Shown here: positions 1-7,808 of the stretch, piece after piece
Position numbering within the stretch: the stretch's first letter is position 1
Layout of the letters: every line of letters starts with the position of its first letter
Assembly: GCA_937776645.1 (NCBI GenBank)
Contig: CALMRI010000046.1
Location: 1-45,673, forward strand
Source: an uncultured Alphaproteobacteria bacterium
GTDB taxonomy: Bacteria; Pseudomonadota; Alphaproteobacteria; Thalassobaculales; Thalassobaculaceae
DNA length: 45,673 bases
Reading direction: 5' to 3'
Notes under the pieces: model-generated
Database searches by the model: none
The model's input: only the letters and a program-made list of their open reading frames with translations
Told to the model about the DNA's origin: nothing
Program-made: the position numbers and the translations under genes

Positions 1-416
1 AGGCCGCCGATATCCGGCAGATGGGTGATCGACATGGTGTAGCCGACTAGCTGTTGGCCGATGAAGATCGGTCGCATCATTGAGATGTCGAACATATGGC
101 CGGTGCCGATCCAGGGGTCGTTGGTGGCGATAATGTCGCCGGGCCGCAGGGTCTCCGGCGGAAAGCGCTCAAGCATGTAGCGCAAGGTGCGCGGCGCGGT
201 GCCAATGAACACCGGTACCGCATAGGTCCCTTGGGCCATCAACCGGCCCTTGGTGTCGAGAATCACGACCGACAGATCATAGCTATCGCGCACGATGGTC
301 GAAAACGAGGTGCGCACCAGGGTCGAGACAATCTCATCGGCGATGGCGACCAGGCGGTCCCACATGATCGAGAGCGAGATGGCGTCGAAATCTTCGCTGG
401 AGGGGGTTGCGGCCAT
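1..416 (-). CDS. hyuB: Hydantoinase B / N-methylhydantoinase B subunit (5' part only)
   Basis: The gene runs off the left edge, so only the first 138 or so residues are visible. The start is the ATG at 416, three bases after the stop of the upstream hyuA. A GGAG at the very end of hyuA serves as ribosome binding site, which points to translational coupling. The protein begins MAATPSSEDFDAISLSIMWD and continues with a stretch typical of the HyuB N-terminus: VRDSYDLSV, then DIIATNDPW around residue 97 and GTGHMFD. HyuB works with HyuA in ATP-dependent opening of hydantoin or 5-oxoproline rings in the cytoplasm. The exact substrate cannot be told from sequence. Confidence 0.9.
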   Translation of the reverse strand, partial: MAATPSSEDFDAISLSIMWDRLVAIADEIVSTLVRTSFSTIVRDSYDLSVVILDTKGRLMAQGTYAVPVFIGTAPRTLRYMLERFPPETLRPGDIIATNDPWIGTGHMFDISMMRPIFIGQQLVGYTMSITHLPDIGG

Positions 417-419
417 AGC

Positions 420-2537
420 TCAGTTCTCCAGCGTGGCGACGATGTTGAGCGCGGCGTCCACCACGGCTCGATTTCCCGGCGTGATCACACAGGTCGATTC
501 ACGCTCCTCGATCAACGCCGGCCCGATCATCGAGAACCCGGGCGTCAAGCGATAGCGGTCATGCACGGGGGTGTCGAGCGCCGCACCGTCGAAATGGCAG
601 ACCCGTGTGCCCTTTAGGCTGTCGCCGCCCGAGGTTCCGCCTCGGGCATCGCCGCTACCGCGAGCCCTGCTGCCGGCGCTGGTGACCGTGTAACCGGTTT
701 GCAGCGGCGGTGGTGGTCCCTCGGCCTCGACCTTCCAGGTGACGATCTCCAACGGCTCGTCCAAGGGCGCGACGCCGAACAGGCTGGTGTAGCGGCCAGC
801 GAATAGGTCGGGCAGGGCGGCGAATGCGGGCTCGGTCGCCAAGTTTGGAACGATCACCTCGATCTCATGGCCTTGGCCGAAATACCGCATGTCCAGCCGG
901 GTTCGAAGTTGGATCTCGTGGTCTCGCAGCCCGGCTGCTAGCAGCGGTTGCTTGGCGGCGATCGCCAAGGGCGCCAACAGTTCGGCGAAGGTGGCGGCAT
1001 CGATATCCTCCAGAAATGTCCGCCGGGTCCGCGCCTGCTCGAACGAGAGTGGGCTGGCGAGCAGGCCCAGCGCCGACATCACTCCGGCGCCGATTGGAAA
1101 CACCACCCGGGGAATGTTCAGCTTGGCGGCGATCGCCATCGCCTGCAACGGGCCGGAGCCGCCAAAGGCGATCATCGTCGCCAAGCGATAGTCGAAGCCG
1201 CGCTCCGAGGCGTGGATGCGAAAGGCGCGGGCGACATCTTCGTTGGCGATATCATGGATGCCCCAGGCCGCCCGCATCAGTTCCAGACTGAGCGGCTCCG
1301 CCACAGTTTCGCGAATCGCCTGCTCGGCAGCGGGATTGTCGAGGCTCATCGCACCGCCGAGAAAAAAATCGGGGTCGAGAAAGCCGAGCACCAAATTGGC
1401 GTCGGTCAGCGTGGCTTGGCCGCCGCCTTGGTCATAACAGGCCGGGCCGGGGACCGCGCCGGCGCTGCGTGGCCCGACCTTCAGCAGACCGCGGTCGTCT
1501 ATCCAGGCCAACGACCCGCCGCCAGCCCCGATCTCGATCATGTCAATGCTTGGCACCCGCGCCGGCAGACCGCTGCCGCGCTTGAAGTCATGGACCCGGG
1601 CGACTTCCATCTGATCGGTCTTCAACGGCTCGCCGCCGCGCACCAGCGCGCCCTTGGCCGTGGTGCCGCCGAGATCGAAGGACAAGACATTGTCGAGCTT
1701 TAACGCCCGCCCGTGAAACGCCGACATCAGCACCCCGGCGGCAGGACCGGATTCCAGCATCCGCACCGGATAGCGCCGCGCCGTCTCCGGCAGCAACATG
1801 CCGCCGCTGGAGGTCATGATATAGAGCTTGCCGGCGAAGCCGAGGTCGCCAAGGCCGCTTTCGATCCGGGCCAGATAGCGGTCGAATAGCGGTTGCACAT
1901 AAGCGTTCATCGTGGCGGTGGTCCAACGCTCCCATTCTCCAAGGCCGGCATGAACATCGGCGGAGGTCGAGACGTGGAGTTGTGGAAATTCCTCGGCGAC
2001 CATCGCGGCGATCGCCTGCTCATGCGCTGGATTGGCATAGGAATGCATCAGGCAGATCGCCAGCGCCTTGATCCCGGAATGGTCGAGCAGGTCGCTGACC
2101 GATGCTCTGGCCTCAGCAAGATCCAGCTTCAGCGCCACAGCGCCGTCATAGCCAACGCGCTCGCTAATTTCGCGGCGCCGGTCACGCGGTACCAGCGGCT
2201 CGGGGAAGCTCAGGCGAAGATCGAACAGGTCATAGCGTTGTTCCCGCGCCATGTCCGGCACGTCGAGGAAGTTTCGGGTGACCAGCATGCCGGTGACCGC
2301 GCCCTTGCGCTCGATCAGGGCGTTGGTCACCAGGGTGGTGCCATGGGCAACCGACTCGACGGCGGCGATCTCGACACCGTTGTCGCGCAGCAGGGCGGCG
2401 ATCCCGTCGAGCACCGCACGCGAAGGGTCATCCGGCGTGGTGAGTTGCTTGTGAATGGCGATCCGCGCGGTTGCTTCGTCAAACAGGGCGAAATCCGTGA
2501 ACGTGCCGCCAATATCGACGCCGATGCGATAGACCAT
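420..2537 (-). CDS. hyuA: Hydantoinase A / N-methylhydantoinase A subunit
   Basis: A protein of 705 residues, the usual length for HyuA. The N-terminus carries the ASKHA-type phosphate motif IGVDIGGTFTDF (residues 4-15). GTTLVTNAL follows at about 66-74, and a second nucleotide motif, DLGGTTAKG, lies near residue 290. The domain order is Hydant_A_N followed by the hydantoinase/oxoprolinase domain. The frame is open to a further ATG at 2600, but the one at 2537 has a GAGG nine bases upstream and starts right before the conserved strand, so I chose it. It is first in an operon with hyuB. Together they probably hydrolyse a cyclic amide such as a hydantoin or 5-oxoproline with ATP. The substrate is not known. 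Confidence 0.92.
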   Translation of the reverse strand: MVYRIGVDIGGTFTDFALFDEATARIAIHKQLTTPDDPSRAVLDGIAALLRDNGVEIAAVESVAHGTTLVTNALIERKGAVTGMLVTRNFLDVPDMAREQRYDLFDLRLSFPEPLVPRDRRREISERVGYDGAVALKLDLAEARASVSDLLDHSGIKALAICLMHSYANPAHEQAIAAMVAEEFPQLHVSTSADVHAGLGEWERWTTATMNAYVQPLFDRYLARIESGLGDLGFAGKLYIMTSSGGMLLPETARRYPVRMLESGPAAGVLMSAFHGRALKLDNVLSFDLGGTTAKGALVRGGEPLKTDQMEVARVHDFKRGSGLPARVPSIDMIEIGAGGGSLAWIDDRGLLKVGPRSAGAVPGPACYDQGGGQATLTDANLVLGFLDPDFFLGGAMSLDNPAAEQAIRETVAEPLSLELMRAAWGIHDIANEDVARAFRIHASERGFDYRLATMIAFGGSGPLQAMAIAAKLNIPRVVFPIGAGVMSALGLLASPLSFEQARTRRTFLEDIDAATFAELLAPLAIAAKQPLLAAGLRDHEIQLRTRLDMRYFGQGHEIEVIVPNLATEPAFAALPDLFAGRYTSLFGVAPLDEPLEIVTWKVEAEGPPPPLQTGYTVTSAGSRARGSGDARGGTSGGDSLKGTRVCHFDGAALDTPVHDRYRLTPGFSMIGPALIEERESTCVITPGNRAVVDAALNIVATLEN

Positions 2538-2678
2538 AAGACAGAACCTCTTTTCGAAAGAAGCCGAATTGTTGCTGAGTTGGGGTGTCTTGTCATCCAT
2601 CCGTTGGCCGAGTGGTTGGCGGTGGTCAAGTGATTAGCCAACCGGTTGACCTCAACTGCGCCTGGCCGTGGCCCGTCC

Positions 2679-2707
2679 TTGATTGCCCTCCACCGGGCTT
2701 CTATAAA
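2679..2707 (+). promoter_or_regulatory. Candidate sigma-70 promoter for the polysaccharide block
   Basis: TTGATT at 2679-2684 and TATAAA at 2702-2707 are separated by exactly 17 bases. They match the sigma-70 consensus at 4/6 and 5/6 positions. Transcription would begin near 2714, leaving a leader of about 29 bases before the glycosyltransferase start at 2743. It lies in the divergent gap between hyuA and the export block. This is a sequence match only. Confidence 0.55.
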
Positions 2708-2742
2708 CTCAGCATTGCTCTGAACCGGTCGGGACCGCGTTG

Positions 2743-3522
2743 ATGAAGTGGTATTTCTGCGCCAACGAGGACGGCTTGTTCCGCTATGAAACCTCGATCC
2801 GGGTGGCCGTTGAATCGGCCCTCGCCAATACGACGCTCGACCCGCATGTTATTTATGACGGCGGCGAACATCCGATCCTTGATTGGATGCGCTCGCGTGG
2901 GGTGACCGTGGTTCGTCGGCGCACCCCCTTGGAGATCGACATTTTGGCCCGCGCCGATGGCCCGGGCTTCAAGCATCGGATCGCGCTGGCGGTCTATCTG
3001 CGCTACGAGGTGCCGCTGGCCGAGCCGAACGAGGATTTCTGTCTGTATACCGATAGCGACGTGATGTTCGTCGCTGACCCGGATGTCGAGGCGGTCAAGC
3101 CGGCAACCCTCTCGGCGGCGCCGGAATTCATCCCCGAGGATTGGAGCTATTTCAATTCCGGGGTGATGATGATGAACCTCAACACCATGCGCCGGGACTA
3201 CGAGGGGTTGATGGCGCGCTCACGCGAAATGCTCGGCGGCGATACCCCTTATGACCAACCGGCGCTGAATGATTTCTATGCTGGTCGCTGGGACCATCTG
3301 CCGCTCGAATGGAACTGGAAGCCTTATTGGGGCCATAATCCGGTCGCCAAGATCGTGCACTTCCACGGGCCGAAGTTTCAGGTCATGCGTTACCTGCTTG
3401 GCGAGGGGCCGGAGACGCTGGTCCATGACATCTGGCGTGAGTTGTTTGAACGCTCGCCTAAGGCTTATCGCCTTTATTTGGATCAGGCGCGTTCCTTCGT
3501 TCCCGAGCTGGATATGGATTAG
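2743..3522 (+). CDS. Glycosyltransferase, GT8-like
   Basis: A cytoplasmic protein of 259 residues. It carries a DxD-type metal and sugar-nucleotide motif (YTDSDVMF, DSD at 104-106). FNSGVMMMNL follows at 137-146, then YDQPALNDF at about 170-178 and HFHGPK at 206-211. That order (DxD, FNSG, DQ..LN, H.xGxxK) is the GT8 pattern of retaining glycosyltransferases that use UDP-sugars. A TTG lies directly before the ATG at 2743; I take the ATG. It is first in a same-strand series with a sulfotransferase and a polysaccharide ABC exporter, so it probably adds a sugar to the exported glycan. Donor and acceptor are unknown. The GT8 assignment rests on motifs only. Confidence 0.75.
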   Translation: MKWYFCANEDGLFRYETSIRVAVESALANTTLDPHVIYDGGEHPILDWMRSRGVTVVRRRTPLEIDILARADGPGFKHRIALAVYLRYEVPLAEPNEDFCLYTDSDVMFVADPDVEAVKPATLSAAPEFIPEDWSYFNSGVMMMNLNTMRRDYEGLMARSREMLGGDTPYDQPALNDFYAGRWDHLPLEWNWKPYWGHNPVAKIVHFHGPKFQVMRYLLGEGPETLVHDIWRELFERSPKAYRLYLDQARSFVPELDMD

Positions 3523-3572
3523 CGCGTGACCATGAGGCTTGTTCGACCCGCGCGTACTGGAGACCGTCAGGC

Positions 3573-4241
3573 GTGATCATTTCCGTGCATATTCCAAAAA
3601 CTGCCGGAACCAGTTTGGGTTGGGGATTGCGGGATCGCCTTGGCGCGCGGTTGCTGGAAGATTACGCCGACCGGCCGTTGTCGGACTCGCCCGAGGATGA
3701 ACAGCGCCGTGCGGTGGCCCGTGAGCGGGTGCGTGACAACGGGCCTGAGTTGCTGAGCCGGTACGACGCGGTCCACGGCCATTTCATCGCTGACAAATAT
3801 GCCGCCGTGCCCGGCGCGCCGTTGTTTTGTGTGGTTCTGCGCGACCCGGTCGAGCGCTCCGCATCGCATCACCGGCAATGGACCGAGCTGCCGAACCCGG
3901 TGAATGCGATGAGCCGAAAGGTGATCGAGGAGAGGCTGGATCTGGCGGCTTTCACGGCCTTGCCGGGGCAGGCGAGGCTATACCAATTGTTCCTTGGCAC
4001 GATGCCGTTGGAACACTTTTCCGTGGTCGGCCTGACCGAGGCCTATGGGGAAACCTTGCAATTATTCGAGGCGGTGACCGGTGTCTCGATCCCCGGAAGA
4101 ACAGACAATGTGGCGCCAGCGAAGCCGCTGATCGACGCCGCCGCGTACAAATCCCTGGCCGCGTTGCAGCCGGAAAACATGCGCCTCTATGACCACGCCC
4201 GCCGCCGCTTCGAGATGTTGTGCGGACAGTTCGGTATCTGA
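3573..4241 (+). CDS. Sulfotransferase family protein
   Basis: A protein of 222 residues with a GTG start. The N-terminus has HIPKTAGTS (6-14), the 5'-phosphosulfate-binding loop of PAPS-dependent sulfotransferases. The 3'-phosphate site appears as LRDPVERS (89-96), with the conserved Arg and Ser. The family moves sulfate from PAPS to hydroxyl groups of carbohydrates or small molecules. It sits between a glycosyltransferase and the genes of a polysaccharide ABC exporter, so a glycan is the likely acceptor. No PAPS-synthesis genes are visible in the window. The GTG start follows from the conserved strand starting at residue 2. Confidence 0.85.
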   Translation: MIISVHIPKTAGTSLGWGLRDRLGARLLEDYADRPLSDSPEDEQRRAVARERVRDNGPELLSRYDAVHGHFIADKYAAVPGAPLFCVVLRDPVERSASHHRQWTELPNPVNAMSRKVIEERLDLAAFTALPGQARLYQLFLGTMPLEHFSVVGLTEAYGETLQLFEAVTGVSIPGRTDNVAPAKPLIDAAAYKSLAALQPENMRLYDHARRRFEMLCGQFGI

Positions 4242-4350
4242 ATCGTATTCGGATCACATTGGGATCAAGGGCTTGGGGCACCAATTCCGTTGACTTCGCC
4301 TCGGCCATCATGAAAACAGGCTCCATCCCGAGCTTGCCTTGGAGTACGCG

Positions 4351-5199
4351 ATGCGAGGTACCATTCCGGTTCCTGTGATTGTTCGATTTTCCGCCGCGCT
4401 GCCGATGCTGGCGCGCAGCGTGCTGATCAACGGGTTCATCCTGCGAAGTCTGGTTCGAAACGAAATTCTCGCGCGCTACAGCAAAACTATGCTTGGCGTG
4501 GTCTGGTCGTTGATCAATCCGCTGGTGATGATCCTTATTTATTCCTTCGTCTTCGGAATGATTTTCGAGGTCCGGTTTGGCCGCAGCGCCGGGACCACCG
4601 AGATACCGTATGGCATCGTGCTGTTCTCCGGGTTGTTGCTGCACGTGTTCCTGGCCGAGACATTGATGCGCGCGCAAGGGATCATCCTGGACAATCCAAA
4701 CTATGTGAAACGGGTCATCTTTCCGCTGGAAATGCTGCCGCTTAGCATTTTGCTGGCCAATGTGATTCAAGCCGGTATCGCGCTGCTGGTTCTGATGGCG
4801 GTGATCCTGATCGCCGGGTTCCCTATCCCGCTTACGGCGTTGCTGCTGCCAGTGGTTTGGGCGCCGCTGGTGCTGATTACGCTTGGCTTGGCGATGATCG
4901 TCGCCTCTCTGGGGGTGTTCGTCCGTGATATAAGCCAGGTCCTTGGCTTTTTGATGACGATCCTGATGTTCGGCAGCTCGATCCTGTTTCCTGCCGACAT
5001 GCTGCCGGAGGCGCTGAGGCCCTGGCTGCTGTTGAACCCGCTGACCATCATCGTTGATCAAACCCGGGCGGTATTGCTTTGGGGCGAGATGCCGAACTGG
5101 CGTCTGCTGGGATATCACGCGGTTGTGTCGGCGGCGGTGGCCTGGATCGGTTGCTGGTGGTTCCTGCGCACCCGCCGGGGTTTCGCCGATGTCATGTGA
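4351..5199 (+). CDS. ABC-2 type polysaccharide/polyol-phosphate export permease
   Basis: An integral inner-membrane protein of 282 residues with about six predicted membrane segments. An amphipathic N-terminal region has the motif RNEILARYSKTMLGVVWSLI, typical of Wzm/KpsM/TagG permeases. The ATG at 4351 has GGAG seven bases upstream; a TTG at 4339 is less likely. Its 3' end overlaps the ATPase gene by 11 bases, so the two subunits are almost certainly translated together. The complex would move a lipid-linked or reducing-end-primed glycan from the cytoplasm to the periplasm. I cannot tell LPS O-antigen from capsule or another polymer. Confidence 0.9.
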   Translation: MRGTIPVPVIVRFSAALPMLARSVLINGFILRSLVRNEILARYSKTMLGVVWSLINPLVMILIYSFVFGMIFEVRFGRSAGTTEIPYGIVLFSGLLLHVFLAETLMRAQGIILDNPNYVKRVIFPLEMLPLSILLANVIQAGIALLVLMAVILIAGFPIPLTALLLPVVWAPLVLITLGLAMIVASLGVFVRDISQVLGFLMTILMFGSSILFPADMLPEALRPWLLLNPLTIIVDQTRAVLLWGEMPNWRLLGYHAVVSAAVAWIGCWWFLRTRRGFADVM

Positions 5200-6532
5200 C
5201 GCTCCTGCATCGCCGGTATCTGAAACTGAGACAGGTCTATCCGAGGCTGGCCCGGCGATCGACGTTCGCCAGGTTTCCAAGGTGTTCAACGTCTACCATC
5301 AACCGATTGACCGGTTGAAGCAGGCGTTGTTTCGCGGGCGGCGGACTTTCTACACCTCGTTCGCGGCCCTGAATGACGTCACTTTCACCGTCCCGCTCCA
5401 CCAGACGGTCGGCATAATTGGCGAGAACGGGTCGGGAAAATCAACTCTGCTGCAGATCATTTCCGGCCTGTTGACGCCAAGCGCCGGCTCCGTCGCGGTT
5501 GATGGCCGGGTCTCGGCGTTGCTTGAGCTTGGCGCCGGGTTCAACCCGGTCTTTACTGGACGCGAGAACGTCTACATGAACGCCGCGATCCTCGGCCTGT
5601 CGCGCGAGGAGGTGGACGAGAGGTATGACGAAATCGTCCGGTTCTCCGGCCTTGAAGAGTTCATGGAACGGCCGGTCGAGACCTATTCCAGCGGCATGTT
5701 CGTGCGCCTCGCCTTTTCGGTGGCGGTCTGCGTCGATCCGGACATCCTGATCGTCGATGAGGCTCTGGCGGTCGGCGATGAGGCGTTCCAGCGCAAGTGT
5801 TTTGCCCGGATCGAGGAGATGCAGAAGCGCGGCGCCACCATCCTGTTCGTCAGCCATGCCGCCGGGATGATCACCCAACTCTGCGACCGGGCGGTGCTGC
5901 TCGACCGGGGCGAGATCATCGCCGATGGTCCGCCCAAGGGGGTAATCGCCCAGTATCGGCGGTTGAACCATGCGCTGGGGCCGGACCGCGACGCGGTGCG
6001 CGCCGAGATTGTGGAAAACGACTTTTCCGAGGGCCAGGCGCTGGAGAGCAACGTGCCGGAACTGCTCAGCCAGAGCCGGGTCGAATACACACCGGCTGGT
6101 GCACGCATCCACGCCGTCCGGGTCGAGACCCTGGAGAGTCAGCCGCTCAACGTGCTGCTACGGGGGCGGCGCTATGTCTTTGCCTATGACGTGAGTTTTG
6201 ATGTGGACGCCGAGGGCGTGCTGTTCGGCATGCTGATCAAGACCCAAACCGGCCTGGAGCTTGGCGGGCGAGCGTCGTTCAGCCGCCGCGAACGTTTTCC
6301 CGACTATGCCGCCGGCGCCACTGTCACCCTGCGTTATGAGTTCGATTGCGCGCTGACGGTCGGAACCTATTTCATGAATGCCGGGGTCAGCAGCCTGATT
6401 GACGGTGACCGGCGTTCCTTGCACCGGATCATGGACGCCTTCATGTTTCAGGTCGCGCCCGATGGCGACGATACCCTGAACGGCGTGGTCGATTTTGATA
6501 TACGGGTCAGCGTTGAGCAGGACCGAGGGTGA
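5189..6532 (+). CDS. Polysaccharide ABC exporter ATPase with Wzt-type C-terminal domain
   Basis: A protein of 447 residues. Its ATPase domain has Walker A GENGSGKST (78-86), signature YSSGM (166-170), Walker B ILIVDE (186-191) and an H-loop His at about 223. About 180 more residues (roughly 270-447) follow and look like the beta-sandwich Wzt C-terminal domain, which in known O-antigen exporters binds the modified non-reducing end of the chain. ATPases without this domain (KpsT type) are only about 220-260 residues. The start at 5189 lies inside the permease gene; the open frame upstream is shadow. The extra domain suggests that export depends on recognising a terminal modification. The sulfotransferase and methyltransferase on either side of the exporter genes are obvious candidates for making it. 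Confidence 0.92.
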   Translation: MSCDAPASPVSETETGLSEAGPAIDVRQVSKVFNVYHQPIDRLKQALFRGRRTFYTSFAALNDVTFTVPLHQTVGIIGENGSGKSTLLQIISGLLTPSAGSVAVDGRVSALLELGAGFNPVFTGRENVYMNAAILGLSREEVDERYDEIVRFSGLEEFMERPVETYSSGMFVRLAFSVAVCVDPDILIVDEALAVGDEAFQRKCFARIEEMQKRGATILFVSHAAGMITQLCDRAVLLDRGEIIADGPPKGVIAQYRRLNHALGPDRDAVRAEIVENDFSEGQALESNVPELLSQSRVEYTPAGARIHAVRVETLESQPLNVLLRGRRYVFAYDVSFDVDAEGVLFGMLIKTQTGLELGGRASFSRRERFPDYAAGATVTLRYEFDCALTVGTYFMNAGVSSLIDGDRRSLHRIMDAFMFQVAPDGDDTLNGVVDFDIRVSVEQDRG

Positions 6533-6544
6533 TGGGATACCCAG

Positions 6545-7258
6545 ATGAGTGAATTTTTCCAGCGCCACCCCAGATTTTTCGACACCGGCGAGACCAATCC
6601 AGATCCGAACCGCTTGATCGGACGATATGGGGCGATCATCGAGCAGCGGCGCGATATCTTCACCGGCGCTCGGGTACTTGATCTTGGCAGTCATGACGGT
6701 CGCTGGTCACTGGCCGCCTTGGACGCCGGCGCCGCCCATGTGACCGGCGTCGAGGCTCGCGCCAACCTGATTGAAAAGGCCGAAGCGAACTTCTCCCATT
6801 ACGGCGTGGAGGCGAGTGGCTATGTCTTCGAGGAGAACGACGCCAATGCCTACCTGCGCGATGCCGACGCCGACAGTGTCGATGTCGTCCTTTGCCTTGG
6901 TTTTTTCTACCACACCGCCCACCATATGGAGCTGATCGTCCAGTTTGCCCGGCTTGGCGCCCGGCATATAGTGATTGATACCGCGGTCACCCAGGATGAC
7001 CGGCCGATCATTTTGATGAATACCGAGGAGACTGCCGATTTGCGCCGCTCGATCGATTACATGGGCACCGGCCGCGCGGCGGTCCCGGTCGGTCGGCCGT
7101 CGCCGGCGGCCTTGGTGATGATGCTGGATGGGGCGGGATACGAGACCGCGTTCTATCCCTGGCCGGAATATGCCGGCGACTGGGCGGCGCTGCCGGATTA
7201 CCGCAAAGGCGATCGGATGACCGCCATCGCGGCCCGGCGCGGAGAGGGGGGGGGATGA
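6545..7258 (+). CDS. SAM-dependent class I methyltransferase
   Basis: A cytoplasmic protein of 237 residues with a Rossmann-type SAM fold. Motif I is VLDLGSHDGRWS (about 44-55), followed by the acidic strand end in GVEARANLIEKA and then VDVVLCLGFFYH. It begins 12 bases after the ATPase stop, so it belongs to the same transcription unit. In ABC-dependent O-antigen systems a methyl group can cap the chain, end elongation and act as the export tag read by the Wzt C-terminal domain; that role is inferred here from position. Acceptor and exact methylation site are unknown. Its last codons overlap the ATG of the DUF2177 pseudogene. Confidence 0.8.
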   Translation: MSEFFQRHPRFFDTGETNPDPNRLIGRYGAIIEQRRDIFTGARVLDLGSHDGRWSLAALDAGAAHVTGVEARANLIEKAEANFSHYGVEASGYVFEENDANAYLRDADADSVDVVLCLGFFYHTAHHMELIVQFARLGARHIVIDTAVTQDDRPIILMNTEETADLRRSIDYMGTGRAAVPVGRPSPAALVMMLDGAGYETAFYPWPEYAGDWAALPDYRKGDRMTAIAARRGEGGG

Positions 7259-7640
7259 GTATTTCAATTTTGCTTCGGACCTATATCGGCGTCTTCGCCG
7301 CGTTCTCCGTCATGGATGCGATATGGCTCGGTAGGTAGCGGCCGGTTTCTATTTCGATCAGCTTGGCGGGCGATTGCGTCATGACCCGAACTGGCCGGCG
7401 GCGGTGGTGTTCTCTGTCGGCTGTGTGGCGGGCGTGGTGTATTTCGCCGTGCTTCCGGCGCTGAATGGGGCGCTGCTTGGATTTCTGACCTATGCGATCT
7501 ATGACATGACCAACTTGGCGACCCTGGTGGGGTAGTCGCTGCCGGTATAGGTGGTCGACATGGCCTGGGGGGTGGTGATCACCGAGATGGTGACGACGGC
7601 GGGTTACCTAGCATCGCCACCGTCTTTAAATCACCCCTAA
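7255..7640 (+). pseudogene. DUF2177 family membrane protein, broken
   Basis: No intact frame, but a DUF2177-like protein can be read across it. The ATG at 7255 overlaps the methyltransferase stop (ATGA). The first frame gives an N-terminal membrane segment ending DAIWLG and hits TAG at 7336. The sense continues in the other frame from about 7335 (VAAGFYFDQLG, DPNWPAAVVF, VYFAVLPAL, AIYDMTNLATLVG). That implies loss of one base near 7330-7335. The second frame has TAG at 7533 and 7548, the first at a position where I recall Trp in relatives, then VVDMAWGVV. One frameshift and two nonsense changes make it a dead gene. The right-hand end is approximate. Confidence 0.75.
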
Positions 7641-7808
7641 AATTATAGGCCGCAATCCCCCTTGAAATTACCGGTTGAGTGGGCGCCGCTCGACGATCCC
7701 ACATAACGGGTGATTGGCCGGGTCTCCTTGCGCCTGACGGTGTAAAAGGGTCATATTCCACGCAAGATTTCAGCATCATGAGCGTTATTTTCCGGGAGGG
7801 TGGTCCCC

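Noticed and set aside
5054..5188. Longer N-terminus of the exporter ATPase
   Set aside because: This stretch lies inside the permease gene in another frame and has no ABC-domain similarity; the start at 5189 fits the usual overlap.
3952..5289. 445-codon open frame on the minus strand
   Set aside because: Lies opposite the permease and ATPase genes. The translation is rich in His, Gln, Arg and Asp as expected from the antisense of a membrane protein, and shows no domain.
7533..7550. Amber codons read as an amino acid (TAG recoding) in DUF2177 and the PLP lyase
   Set aside because: TAG ends intact genes in this window, for example the HlyD gene at 16606-16608, and both loci also carry frameshifts, so decay explains them better.
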